Shown here: positions 1 through 6,034 of the stretch, piece after piece
Layout of the letters: every line of letters begins with the position of its first letter
How positions within the stretch are numbered: the stretch's first letter is position 1
DNA from: an uncultured Clostridia bacterium
GTDB lineage: Bacteria > Bacillota > Clostridia > Christensenellales > Borkfalkiaceae
Assembly: GCA_947581885.1 (NCBI GenBank)
Contig: CANPWF010000013.1
Span: 1 to 18,318 of the forward strand
Length of the DNA: 18,318 bases
Direction: 5' to 3'
Notes under the pieces: model-generated
Told to the model about the DNA's origin: nothing
Seen by the model: the letters and a program-made list of their open reading frames with translations, nothing else
The model's database searches: none
Position numbers and translations under genes: made by a program

Positions 1-72
1 GACTGAGGGGGTGTCGATAATACTGAACCCCTTTTGCCCCTTCGGGGCACTTCCCCCAACGGGGGAAGCAAG
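1..72. repeat. Double-hairpin intergenic repeat, copy A
   Basis: GC-rich palindromic element at the window edge, so it may be incomplete. It contains two perfect hairpins: TGCCCC-TTC-GGGGCA at 35-49 and CTTCCCCC-AAC-GGGGGAAG at 50-68. A related element lies in inverted orientation at about 2243-2300, and the first 16 bases recur as a perfect reverse complement at 2521-2536. There is no T-tract, so neither hairpin looks like an intrinsic terminator. It is probably a dispersed REP-like or MITE-like sequence. Confidence 0.6.
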
Positions 73-186
73 AGAAAGTCGGTTCATTCCCCGAAGAGGA
101 CGGCGAGGATGTACTTCCGCCCCGCGGAAGAGGGTTCCTTCCGAAAATTTCGCAACATAGAGATAAATCTTTTGTGCGGCGGGGCG
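73..186. other. Intergenic stretch without a convincing gene
   Basis: No supportable gene. One hairpin is visible, CTTCCGC-CCC-GCGGAAG at 114-130, with no T-run after it. The only plus-strand open frame here begins inside the repeat, has no ribosome-binding site and no recognisable protein features, so it was not called. Confidence 0.5.
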
Positions 187-215
187 TTGCTTGCTCCGTT
201 TTTTCGTGATAAAAT
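187..215 (+). promoter_or_regulatory. Extended -10 promoter of the GH31 gene
   Basis: A TTGCTT -35 (187-192) is followed after exactly 17 bp by a TAAAAT -10 (210-215), which carries the upstream TG of an extended -10 (207-208). A start of transcription about 7 bases after the -10 would fall at about 222, on the ATG of the GH31 gene. The same TGATAAAAT string recurs at 3876-3884. Confidence 0.65.
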
Positions 216-221
216 AGGAGT

Positions 222-1778
222 ATGAAAACTTTCAACATGCAAACGGAGCTTGTTATCGAGCGGGGCGAGACGTTTTGGGGCGGGGCGGTCGCCTGCGGAA
301 CGGGCATGCCCATCGGCGAGGAGACCGAAACGGAATTCGGCAGCGGCACTCTCTCTTTGGCGACCAATCCCGTGCACGGCATCCTTTCGAGTACGCACGG
401 GCGATACATCCTCTTCAAGAGAGATTTCCTCGTGAAGGCTTCCGAAGGGAAACTTTCTCTCTTTTCGGAGGAATCCCCGATGATCGGAAAGGGAGGGGAG
501 ACGTTGAAAGATGCCTACCTTGCCGCGGCGAAGTTTTTCCCCGCCGATCCGATGCCCGTCCCGCGCGATCTTCTCACCCGCCCGCAGTACTGCACGTGGA
601 CGGAGACGCTCAAAGAGATCACGCAGGAAAAGACGCTCGAGTATGCCCGCTCCGTCCTTGCAAGCGGCATGCCCGCGGGGCTTCTGATCCTCGACGACGG
701 CTGGATGCAAGCGTACGGCGATTGGGAATTCGATGAAAACAAGTTCCCCGATCCCAGGGGGACGATCGAAAAATTGCACGCGCTCGGGTTCAAGGTCGAG
801 CTTTGGCTCGTTCCCTTCGTCGACGAGGCGGCGAGAAGTTTCCCCCTCCTCAGAGCGCGGAACGCCTTTGTGCGGGAGAAGGACAATTCTATCGCCTTCC
901 GCGAATGGTGGAACGGAAAGAGCGCGGTGCTCGACTTAACGTCGGACGCGGCGAACAAGTGGCTTCACGGACAGCTCCGTTCCCTGCAACAACGCTATCA
1001 TATCGACGGATTCAAGTTCGACGCGGGGGATTTCATGTATTATAAGGAAGGCGATGTCACTTCCCGCCCCGTCACCCCGAGCGGACAGACCGAACTTTGG
1101 ACGGCGTTTGCGGGGGCGTACGAGTACGGCGAACTTCGCGCCGCGTTCGGAAACGGCGGAACGCACACCGTCATCCGCCTGTGCGATAAACGCCGCAGTT
1201 GGTCGCGCGAGGACGGGCTCGGAGCCCTCGTTCCCAACATGATCAATGCGGGGCTGTGCGGCTATCCCTTCGTGTGCGCGGATATGATCGGCGGCGGGTT
1301 CAGCACCGATTTTGAGGGAACGGGGTCGGAAAATGTGGAAACGGAGCTCGTCAGTCGCTTCTGCGAATGCAACGCCCTCATGCCCTGTATGCAGTTTTCC
1401 AACGCCTATTGGCGAAGGGACGATACGCTCAAAACCACCTTTTTGAAGTATGCGAATTTCCATACCGCGCAGAGGGGACGGCTCGAAAAACTCATCGATG
1501 AGGCGGAGCGGACGCACGCGCCCATCCTTCGCGCCCTCGAATACGAGTTCCCGCACCAAGGGTACGAACGGGAGACGGAGAGTTTCCTGCTCGGCGAGGA
1601 CCTTCTCGTCTCACCCGTCGTCAAACCCTCCGAGCGGGAAAAGACGCTCGTTCTCCCCCGCGGCTGCAATTGGACGTATCTTCCGACGGGGCAGACGTTT
1701 TGCGGCGGGGAGAAGGTGACCGTGCCCGCGCCCGTCGGCACCCTTCCCTGTTTCGAGCGGGTGGAATTGCCCCGCTAA
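222..1778 (+). CDS. Glycoside hydrolase family 31 protein, cytoplasmic
   Basis: A 518-residue alpha-glycosidase-type enzyme. The barrel signatures are LLILDDGWM (155-162), a VELWLVPFV strand (192-200) and IDGFKFDAGD (261-270). D267 is the likely nucleophile by analogy with GH31, and D331 in SWSREDG is a tentative acid/base. The C-terminal part fits the GH31 beta domain. The FKFDAGD form recalls the sulfoquinovosidase/MYORG-like branches more than classic alpha-glucosidases, so substrate (alpha-galactoside, alpha-glucoside or alpha-xyloside) cannot be set. It is short for GH31, with a reduced N-terminal sandwich, and has no signal peptide, so it should act on imported oligosaccharides. An in-frame TAA at 210-212 rules out an earlier start. 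AGGAG at 216-220 sits only one base before the ATG, which is too close for normal use; the promoter suggests a leaderless message. ATG 237 is the alternative start. Confidence 0.88.
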   Translation: MKTFNMQTELVIERGETFWGGAVACGTGMPIGEETETEFGSGTLSLATNPVHGILSSTHGRYILFKRDFLVKASEGKLSLFSEESPMIGKGGETLKDAYLAAAKFFPADPMPVPRDLLTRPQYCTWTETLKEITQEKTLEYARSVLASGMPAGLLILDDGWMQAYGDWEFDENKFPDPRGTIEKLHALGFKVELWLVPFVDEAARSFPLLRARNAFVREKDNSIAFREWWNGKSAVLDLTSDAANKWLHGQLRSLQQRYHIDGFKFDAGDFMYYKEGDVTSRPVTPSGQTELWTAFAGAYEYGELRAAFGNGGTHTVIRLCDKRRSWSREDGLGALVPNMINAGLCGYPFVCADMIGGGFSTDFEGTGSENVETELVSRFCECNALMPCMQFSNAYWRRDDTLKTTFLKYANFHTAQRGRLEKLIDEAERTHAPILRALEYEFPHQGYERETESFLLGEDLLVSPVVKPSEREKTLVLPRGCNWTYLPTGQTFCGGEKVTVPAPVGTLPCFERVELPR

Positions 1779-1850
1779 ATGTGTTTTCTTCGTAAGAAGA
1801 GGGACAAAAACGATAAAAAAGAATGCCCGCCGCTCTATTTTTTCCGTTTT

Positions 1851-1864
1851 AGCAGTGATACAAT
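1851..1864 (+). promoter_or_regulatory. Extended -10 promoter of the small AraC gene
   Basis: TGATACAAT at 1856-1864 gives an extended -10 (TACAAT, 1859-1864) preceded by a T-rich tract. The -35 region is weak (TATTTT near 1836-1841). Predicted transcription start is about 1871. A purine-rich ribosome-binding site (GAGGGAGGG, about 1875-1883) precedes ATG 1887. The regulator can therefore be made independently of the GH31 message. Confidence 0.55.
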
Positions 1865-1886
1865 TGCGGAAAAAGAGGGAGGGCAC

Positions 1887-2225
1887 ATGGCTGAGTTTTC
1901 AGGGCAGGACAGCATCGTCCGCGCCGCGCAGAGATATATCGAGTGCAATCTCTCCCGTCCCATCCGCGTTGCCGACGTTGCCGCTTCGGCGTACACGCAC
2001 CGCTCCAACCTGTACCGTATCTTCAAAGAGCGGTTGCATACGACGGTGGAGTGCTATATCGCCGACGTGCGAATGGAGAGGGCGGCGGCTCTTTTGATCG
2101 ATTCCGCAATGGGGATCGCGGAGATCGCCGAACGTATCGGCGTAGGAACGCCCTACCTTTCCCGCCGTTTTAAGGAGAAATTCGGCTGTTCTCCCTCCCG
2201 ATTCAGAAAAAGGGCGGGCAATTGA
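1887..2225 (+). CDS. Small stand-alone AraC-family HTH regulator
   Basis: A 112-residue protein made up almost entirely of the AraC/XylS DNA-binding domain. The first helix-turn-helix is about residues 25-48 (VADVAASAYTHRSNLYRIFK) and the second about 76-98 (GIAEIAERIGVGTPYLSRRF), ending in the family's F-x-x-x-F-G-x-S-P-x-x-F/Y-R pattern. There is no sensor domain. The frame is open back to an ATG at 1779, directly after the GH31 stop, but that stretch has no ribosome-binding site and overlaps the promoter; ATG 1887 follows a good site and gives a normal AraC N-terminus. It probably regulates the GH31 gene or the sugar locus, but how it senses a signal is unclear. It could be a remnant of a longer two-domain regulator or, like MarA/SoxS, be controlled by its level. 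Confidence 0.85.
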   Translation: MAEFSGQDSIVRAAQRYIECNLSRPIRVADVAASAYTHRSNLYRIFKERLHTTVECYIADVRMERAAALLIDSAMGIAEIAERIGVGTPYLSRRFKEKFGCSPSRFRKRAGN

Positions 2226-2242
2226 GTATATGCTTGCGCGTT

Positions 2243-2300
2243 CTCTTGCTTCCCCCTCTGGGGGAAGTGGCGCGGCGACCTTCCGCGCCGAAAGGGGTTG
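2243..2300. repeat. Double-hairpin repeat, copy B, inverted relative to copy A
   Basis: The reverse complement of this stretch tracks the element at about 24-72: both carry a CTCTTGCTTCCCCC-type edge, a CTTCCCCC/GGGGGAAG hairpin (here 2249-2267, loop TCT) and an AAAGGGGTT end. The second hairpin differs in sequence (GGCGCGG 2269-2275 with CCGCGCC 2283-2289) but keeps the fold. Copies A and B bracket the GH31-AraC gene pair. Confidence 0.6.
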
Positions 2301-2315
2301 GATGTACGAAAAGGC

Positions 2316-2507
2316 TATAAAATAACGTCACCCTGAGCCGCCGCTGCCCTTGCGGCGTGTCGAATGGGTCGCCTTATTTTTAAGACATAAGTCTAAGGTG
2401 ATTCCTACTTCGCGCAAGGACGCGCTCGTGCCGCCCAAGGAAGAAACAGAATAAGGCGGGGCGACTCGTTGCCAAGGGCGGCAACGGCTCGGAATGACGT
2501 GATTATA
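2316..2507. mobile_element. MITE-like inverted-repeat element, 192 bp
   Basis: Two imperfect arms of about 60 bp (2316-2378 and 2450-2507) are reverse complements. The left begins TATAAAATAACGTCACCC, and the right read on the minus strand begins TATAATCACGTCATTCC; both run through GAGCCG, CCCTT, GTCG and GCCTTATT. Each arm also carries its own small hairpin (for example GTTGCC/GGCAAC at 2468-2485). The centre (2379-2449) has no gene. TA at both tips would fit an IS630/Tc1-mariner-type non-autonomous element, but this is inferred. It appears to split copy B from the matching CGACACCCCCTCAGTC at 2521-2536. Confidence 0.6.
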
Positions 2508-2520
2508 CAGTCCGTACGTT

Positions 2521-2636
2521 CGACACCCCCTCAGTCACGCCAAGGGCAGGCGTGACAGCTCCCCCAAAGGGGGAGCCGAGAGGGGGAGCGAATGGTGCGC
2601 GACAAAATAGCGGGGGAGCCGAGAGGGGGAGCGGAG
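2521..2636. repeat. Palindromic GC-rich repeat cluster
   Basis: CGACACCCCCTCAGTC (2521-2536) is the exact reverse complement of 1-16. It leads into two perfect 8-bp hairpins: GTCACGCC/GGCGTGAC (2534-2556) and GCTCCCCC-AAA-GGGGGAGC (2558-2576). A 22-bp string beginning GGGGGAGCCGAG occurs at 2569-2590 and again at 2612-2633. There is no coding potential. Confidence 0.65.
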
Positions 2637-2725
2637 CACGGACCCCGCACCTCATCCTGCCCGACCGTAGGGCGCACGAGCCGCAAGGCGAAGTAACGAA
2701 GTGAAGGATCTCGCCCAACTCCATA
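2637..2725. other. Non-coding link between repeat blocks
   Basis: No gene seen. The stretch GAAGTGAAGGATCTCGCCC (about 2698-2716) resembles one half of the GTCGAAGGATC-type REP palindromes that are common in bacterial intergenic DNA. It completes the 649-bp gene-free interval between the convergent AraC (plus) and PocR-AraC (minus) genes. Confidence 0.4.
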
Positions 2726-2857
2726 CATACATGTATGTTGGAAGCCGTGAAAGATTTCTCGATTACGCTCGAAATGAGGTGAGGGTATGGACATACATGT
2801 GTGTTGGGAGCCGTGCGAGATTTCTCGACTGCGCTCGAAATGAGGGGAGAGGGGCAC
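2726..2857. repeat. Two tandem 66-bp repeats with a 12-bp palindrome
   Basis: Units at 2726-2791 and 2792-2857 align with few changes. Each opens with CATACATGTATG or CATACATGTGTG (the first a perfect palindrome), continues with TTGG-A/G-AGCCGTG and AGATTTCTCGA, and ends in GCTCGAAATGAGG. The second half matches the general form of TTTCGAGCGCAGTCGAGAAATCT-type dispersed repeats. They sit just beyond the 3' end of the PocR-AraC gene. Confidence 0.7.
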
Positions 2858-2874
2858 GCCGTTCGAGGGTCCCC

Positions 2875-3729
2875 TCAATTTATTTTATGGATCTTGCGGT
2901 ATTTGGTGGGGGAGACGAGTTCGTACCGCTTAAAGCTCTGGATAAAGTCGTTATAATTTTTCTTGCCGATTTTTTCGGCGATCTGGGTGACGGTGAGTTC
3001 GGTGCCGACGAGCAGTTCCTTGGCGACTTCGAGACGTTTGAGCGCGATATATTCGTTCACGGTGAGCCGATAGGCGTTTCGGAAGAGCATATACAGCGTA
3101 TTTTTGGAGAGGTGAAAGTGCGAGCAGATGCTCTTCACCGAGAGGTCCGCCGCCATGTTTTCCATGATGAAATCGTCGATCGAGAGCAAAATATCGTCCT
3201 TCCTCACCTCGATGACGCGGTTATCCCATAGCGATTGGAAGGTCATGAAGGCGATGTTCGCGAGCGAATGCAGGTACGCCTCCGAATAGCGCGGAAGTTC
3301 ATCGAAGAGGGGTTCGAGGGAGGAGAAGGGGATCCCTTTGAGTTTGCAATATCTTCGGACGGTGTCCCGCTCGGCATCCTCCTTTTCGGCGCAGACGCAC
3401 TGCCCGAAGATAAAATACATGCGCACCTTATTTTCGAGCACGATGGGGATGAGCACTTCATACGCGCCCGCGTGGCAGATATAGAAGTAGGGGGCGAGCG
3501 TTTCGTTGCATTTGAACGCCGCGACGAGATCGCAGTGGTGGCAATGCTTGTTGTCGCCGAGCTCGTAGTTGATCTTGTCGCAAAAGCCGCGCAGGGCGGT
3601 GGGATAGCCGTACACGACGTTCCCCTCCGAATCCCAAACCGACATACACAGGTCGGTGAGCTCATGAAAGTCATGCAAAATCTGCTTGATCCGTTCGAAA
3701 TCGATATTGATCCCGTTTTTGATGAACAT
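2875..3729 (-). CDS. PocR-domain / AraC-family transcriptional regulator
   Basis: A 284-residue two-domain regulator. Residues about 5-165 form a PocR-type ligand-binding domain, with the Cys-rich signature FC-DKI (C50) and CHHCDLVAAF (C63, C66), plus C74, C85, C111 and C113. Residues about 180-284 are an AraC DNA-binding domain, with helix-turn-helix segments near 196-216 (LSVKSICSHFHLSKNTLYML) and 246-267, ending SPTKYRK. PocR domains sense small molecules such as diols in some systems; in sugar loci the ligand is usually unknown. ATG 3729 was chosen over an in-frame GTG at 3741 because GAGGG lies at a suitable distance before it. The gene is divergent from the seven-gene operon, so it most likely activates that operon and senses its substrate (inference). 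No clear terminator follows it. Confidence 0.88.
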   Translation of the reverse strand: MFIKNGINIDFERIKQILHDFHELTDLCMSVWDSEGNVVYGYPTALRGFCDKINYELGDNKHCHHCDLVAAFKCNETLAPYFYICHAGAYEVLIPIVLENKVRMYFIFGQCVCAEKEDAERDTVRRYCKLKGIPFSSLEPLFDELPRYSEAYLHSLANIAFMTFQSLWDNRVIEVRKDDILLSIDDFIMENMAADLSVKSICSHFHLSKNTLYMLFRNAYRLTVNEYIALKRLEVAKELLVGTELTVTQIAEKIGKKNYNDFIQSFKRYELVSPTKYRKIHKIN

Positions 3730-3763
3730 GCAAACCCTCACGATTTTTCCATATTTTTCATTG

Positions 3764-3792
3764 ATTATATCATAAGTTGAACAAATTTACAA
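3764..3792 (-). promoter_or_regulatory. Promoter of the PocR-AraC regulator
   Basis: Read on the minus strand, TTGTAA (3792-3787) is followed after 17 bp by TATAAT (3769-3764), and TG at 3772-3771 makes the -10 extended. Predicted transcription start is about 3757, giving a leader of about 28 nt. This is the best consensus match among the promoters seen here, as expected for a regulator expressed at a basal level. Confidence 0.7.
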
Positions 3793-3857
3793 GATTTATC
3801 CGAAAAAAATTCATTTCAGAAAGAAAAAAACAATAAAACATAGGACTGCGGGCTATA

Positions 3858-3884
3858 TTCGACCTGCCTTTTTTGTGATAAAAT
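3858..3884 (+). promoter_or_regulatory. Extended -10 promoter of the seven-gene operon
   Basis: TGATAAAAT at 3876-3884 contains an extended -10 (TAAAAT, 3879-3884). No good -35 lies 17 bp upstream; TTCGAC at 3858-3863 is a poor and too close match. A weak -35 fits a promoter that needs an activator, such as the divergent PocR-AraC protein. The AT-rich stretch 3781-3850 between the two promoters is where an operator would be expected, but no clear repeated half-site stands out. Confidence 0.55.
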
Positions 3885-3894
3885 CAAAACCGAT

Positions 3895-3902
3895 AAGGAG
3901 GA
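3895..3902 (+). promoter_or_regulatory. Ribosome-binding site that fixes the start at 3908
   Basis: AAGGAGGA lies five bases before ATG 3908. The frame is open further back to a GTG at 3875, but that codon is part of the promoter -10 and would place the Shine-Dalgarno sequence inside the protein. The 3908 start yields a clean signal peptide. Confidence 0.85.
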
Positions 3903-3907
3903 AGAAT

Positions 3908-6022
3908 ATGAAACTCGCCAAAAAGAGCATCGCGCTCGTCTGCGCGGTCGCGTGCGTTGTGTGCGCGGGAGGGATCGCCGCCCGCGGTATTTCCGCGCAC
4001 GCCGCGGAGACGACGCTTACTTTTTCGTCCCTGACATTGGGGCACATGCCTTCCGATCAGAAAAATCCCTATTGGTGCGGCATCGAGGGCGATGAAGGTG
4101 CCTATATCGATCAATGGAATGGTGCGACCCCCGGGAAGTCGCACGCGGTCGCCCTCACTTTCACCGCACCCGCAGACGGCACCGTTGAGCCCAACGGGGC
4201 GGGCGGGATCGCCACGGTCTATCAAAAGGACGCGAGCGGCGGCGACGGTGCGCGGTTCGCCGTATGGAAGAACGACGAGAAGATCTATCCTTCGGACGTG
4301 GAATGGAAAACGCTCGGCGTGGGCGATTCCAATGCGGACCATGGGCCCACCGAGAATATTCCGATGACTGCGGGCGACAAACTTCGCCTGATCCTCGAAA
4401 ACGGCGGGAACGGCGACAACGACTACGACGGTTCCTATTTCCTGTTTGGCTTCAAGTGGACGGACGCAACGCACTCCTCTCAATGGTATGATTCCTCGGA
4501 GGGGTCGCTCGGTTGGTTCTCCGAGGAGGCGGGCAACGCCGAAACGTCCCCCGCCATCGGCAAGGTGAAGAGGGAAGTTCTCTCCTACGAATATGTGACG
4601 TTCACCGCGGCGGAGCCCGATCCCGAACCCGATCCCGAACCCGATCCCGAACCCGAATACGATTATATCGAGGAGAAAGGGGGCTGGACGATCGATTCGC
4701 ACTCGCTCTCCGTCGGGCATCATCCCAACAATTCCGCCAATAATTATTGGATCGGTGCAACCGAAGATCCCTATGCCTACATCGCGGCACAGTGGAATAC
4801 AGCCAACCCGGGTACGAAATATGCCGTTTCGGTGGTATTCACCGCTCCGAATGATGGCGTGATCTCTCCGAATAGCGGACACAACGATATCGCGCTTGTG
4901 CACAGAGAAGATAACGCGACGGGCGGCGACGGCACGCGGTACGCGGTCTTTCTCAACTCCACGCGCATCGGCTCCGAAGAGGACGGCTGGACGACGGTGC
5001 CCGCGGACGGAGCGCATAGCTACGCGACGATCACCCCCTTTAAAGTGCATGAGGGGGACAAGATCCGCCTCGTCCTCGAATGCGGCGGCAATGCGAGCAA
5101 CGATGGAGACGGGTTGTACTTCGTCCTCAACTTCAATTGGACGGACGAAACGCATTCCTCGCAGTGGTGCGATTCCTCTACAAACTCGCTCGGCTATTCC
5201 GATGTGGCGGGCGGCGAAGAAAATTCCCCGATCGGCGGGAAAAAGAACGAGGTGTTCTCCTACGAATATTGCACCGCGCTCAAATGCGGCGAGAATATGA
5301 TCGAACACGCAGCCAAAGAGCCCACCTGCACGGAGGCGGGCACGGTACACTATTGGGAATGCCCCGCCTGCAGGAAGAACTTCACCGATAACACGCATAC
5401 TGAAATTGTGGAGAACACGACGGGCGAAGCGGCGAAGGGGCACACCTTCGGCTCCGCTTGGGAACAGGATACGACGGGGCACCACCATGTCTGCGAAACG
5501 TGCGGTGCGCACAGCGAAACGGAAAATCATACGTTCGGTTCGACTTGGGAAAAGAGTGCGGAAGGGCACTACCATGTCTGCACCGCGTGCAACGCGCACA
5601 GCGAAACGGAGGACCATGTCGCGGGAGATTGGGAGGTCGTAAATGAGGCGACCGAGACGGAAGCGGGACAGAGACAGAAGTCCTGCACCGAATGCGGACA
5701 AGTTCTGCAAACGGAGACCATCCCCGCGACGGGCACGACGACCGAACCCACCGATCCGACCGAGCCTTCGGATCCGACCGAACCTTCGGATCCGATCGAG
5801 CCCTCCGACCCGACCGAGCCTTCGGATCCGACAGAGCCTTCCGATACGCCCACGGCTCCCGACACTCCCGACAGCACCGATCCCGCCGATCCCGACGCGG
5901 GGGGGGACGCTCCTCAGAAGAAGGGCTGTTCGGGCGCGATCGGAATCGGGCTTGCGGCGACGCTCGGGATCGCGATCGTCGGCGCGTGCGTCGTCCTTCG
6001 CAAGGGCAAGAAAGAAGAATAA
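3908..6022 (+). CDS. Surface protein: two beta-sandwich-like repeats, CxxC modules, KGCSGA tail
   Basis: 704 residues, family not recognised. Order: signal peptide (1-33, cleavage likely after AHAA); repeat domain 1 (about 34-235); a PDPE linker (about 237-250); repeat domain 2 (about 255-455); a Cys-rich region (about 459-606) with CPAC, CETC, CTAC and CTEC pairs amid GH-x-H-x-V-C modules; a TEPSDP linker (about 607-655); then KKGCSGA (671-677), a hydrophobic helix and a basic tail RKGKKEE. Both repeats share FTAP-DG, GGDG-RYAV, GDK-RL-LE-GGN, W-D-THSSQW and a closing FSYEY. The make-up suggests a cell-wall-spanning, glycan-binding protein; binding is inferred from its place at the head of a sugar-import operon. 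The CxxC modules could bind metal or form disulphides. There is no LPXTG motif. Domain type and ligand are unknown. Confidence 0.85.
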   Translation: MKLAKKSIALVCAVACVVCAGGIAARGISAHAAETTLTFSSLTLGHMPSDQKNPYWCGIEGDEGAYIDQWNGATPGKSHAVALTFTAPADGTVEPNGAGGIATVYQKDASGGDGARFAVWKNDEKIYPSDVEWKTLGVGDSNADHGPTENIPMTAGDKLRLILENGGNGDNDYDGSYFLFGFKWTDATHSSQWYDSSEGSLGWFSEEAGNAETSPAIGKVKREVLSYEYVTFTAAEPDPEPDPEPDPEPEYDYIEEKGGWTIDSHSLSVGHHPNNSANNYWIGATEDPYAYIAAQWNTANPGTKYAVSVVFTAPNDGVISPNSGHNDIALVHREDNATGGDGTRYAVFLNSTRIGSEEDGWTTVPADGAHSYATITPFKVHEGDKIRLVLECGGNASNDGDGLYFVLNFNWTDETHSSQWCDSSTNSLGYSDVAGGEENSPIGGKKNEVFSYEYCTALKCGENMIEHAAKEPTCTEAGTVHYWECPACRKNFTDNTHTEIVENTTGEAAKGHTFGSAWEQDTTGHHHVCETCGAHSETENHTFGSTWEKSAEGHYHVCTACNAHSETEDHVAGDWEVVNEATETEAGQRQKSCTECGQVLQTETIPATGTTTEPTDPTEPSDPTEPSDPIEPSDPTEPSDPTEPSDTPTAPDTPDSTDPADPDAGGDAPQKKGCSGAIGIGLAATLGIAIVGACVVLRKGKKEE
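4616..4657 (+). repeat. 12-bp in-frame tandem repeat encoding the PDPE linker
   Basis: Three and a half perfect copies of CCCGATCCCGAA (4616-4627, 4628-4639, 4640-4651, half unit 4652-4657) encode an acidic Pro-Asp-Pro-Glu spacer between the two repeat domains. Perfect identity suggests recent slippage, so the copy number may vary between strains. Confidence 0.85.
5753..5842 (+). repeat. 18-bp in-frame tandem repeat encoding the DPTEPS stalk
   Basis: Five units of the form GATCCGACCGAGCCTTCG (5753, 5771, 5789, 5807, 5825) encode Asp-Pro-Thr/Ile-Glu-Pro-Ser. They form an extended, acidic, Pro-rich stalk between the Cys-rich region and the membrane tail, typical of cell-wall-spanning segments. 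Confidence 0.85.
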
Positions 6023-6034
6023 AGGGGGGTTTTC

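Noticed and set aside
34..225. 63-codon plus-strand open frame before the GH31 gene
   Set aside because: Begins in the hairpin repeat, lacks a ribosome-binding site and has no protein-like features.
1779..1886. Upstream extension of the small AraC gene to ATG 1779
   Set aside because: This stretch holds the promoter and ribosome-binding site for ATG 1887, and its translation does not look like part of the AraC family.
2249..2289. Hairpins after the small AraC gene as an intrinsic terminator
   Set aside because: The stems are strong, but no T-tract follows on either strand. They match a dispersed repeat instead.
2726..2857. Tandem 66-bp units as a CRISPR array
   Set aside because: Only two units, adjacent with no unique spacers, and no cas genes nearby.
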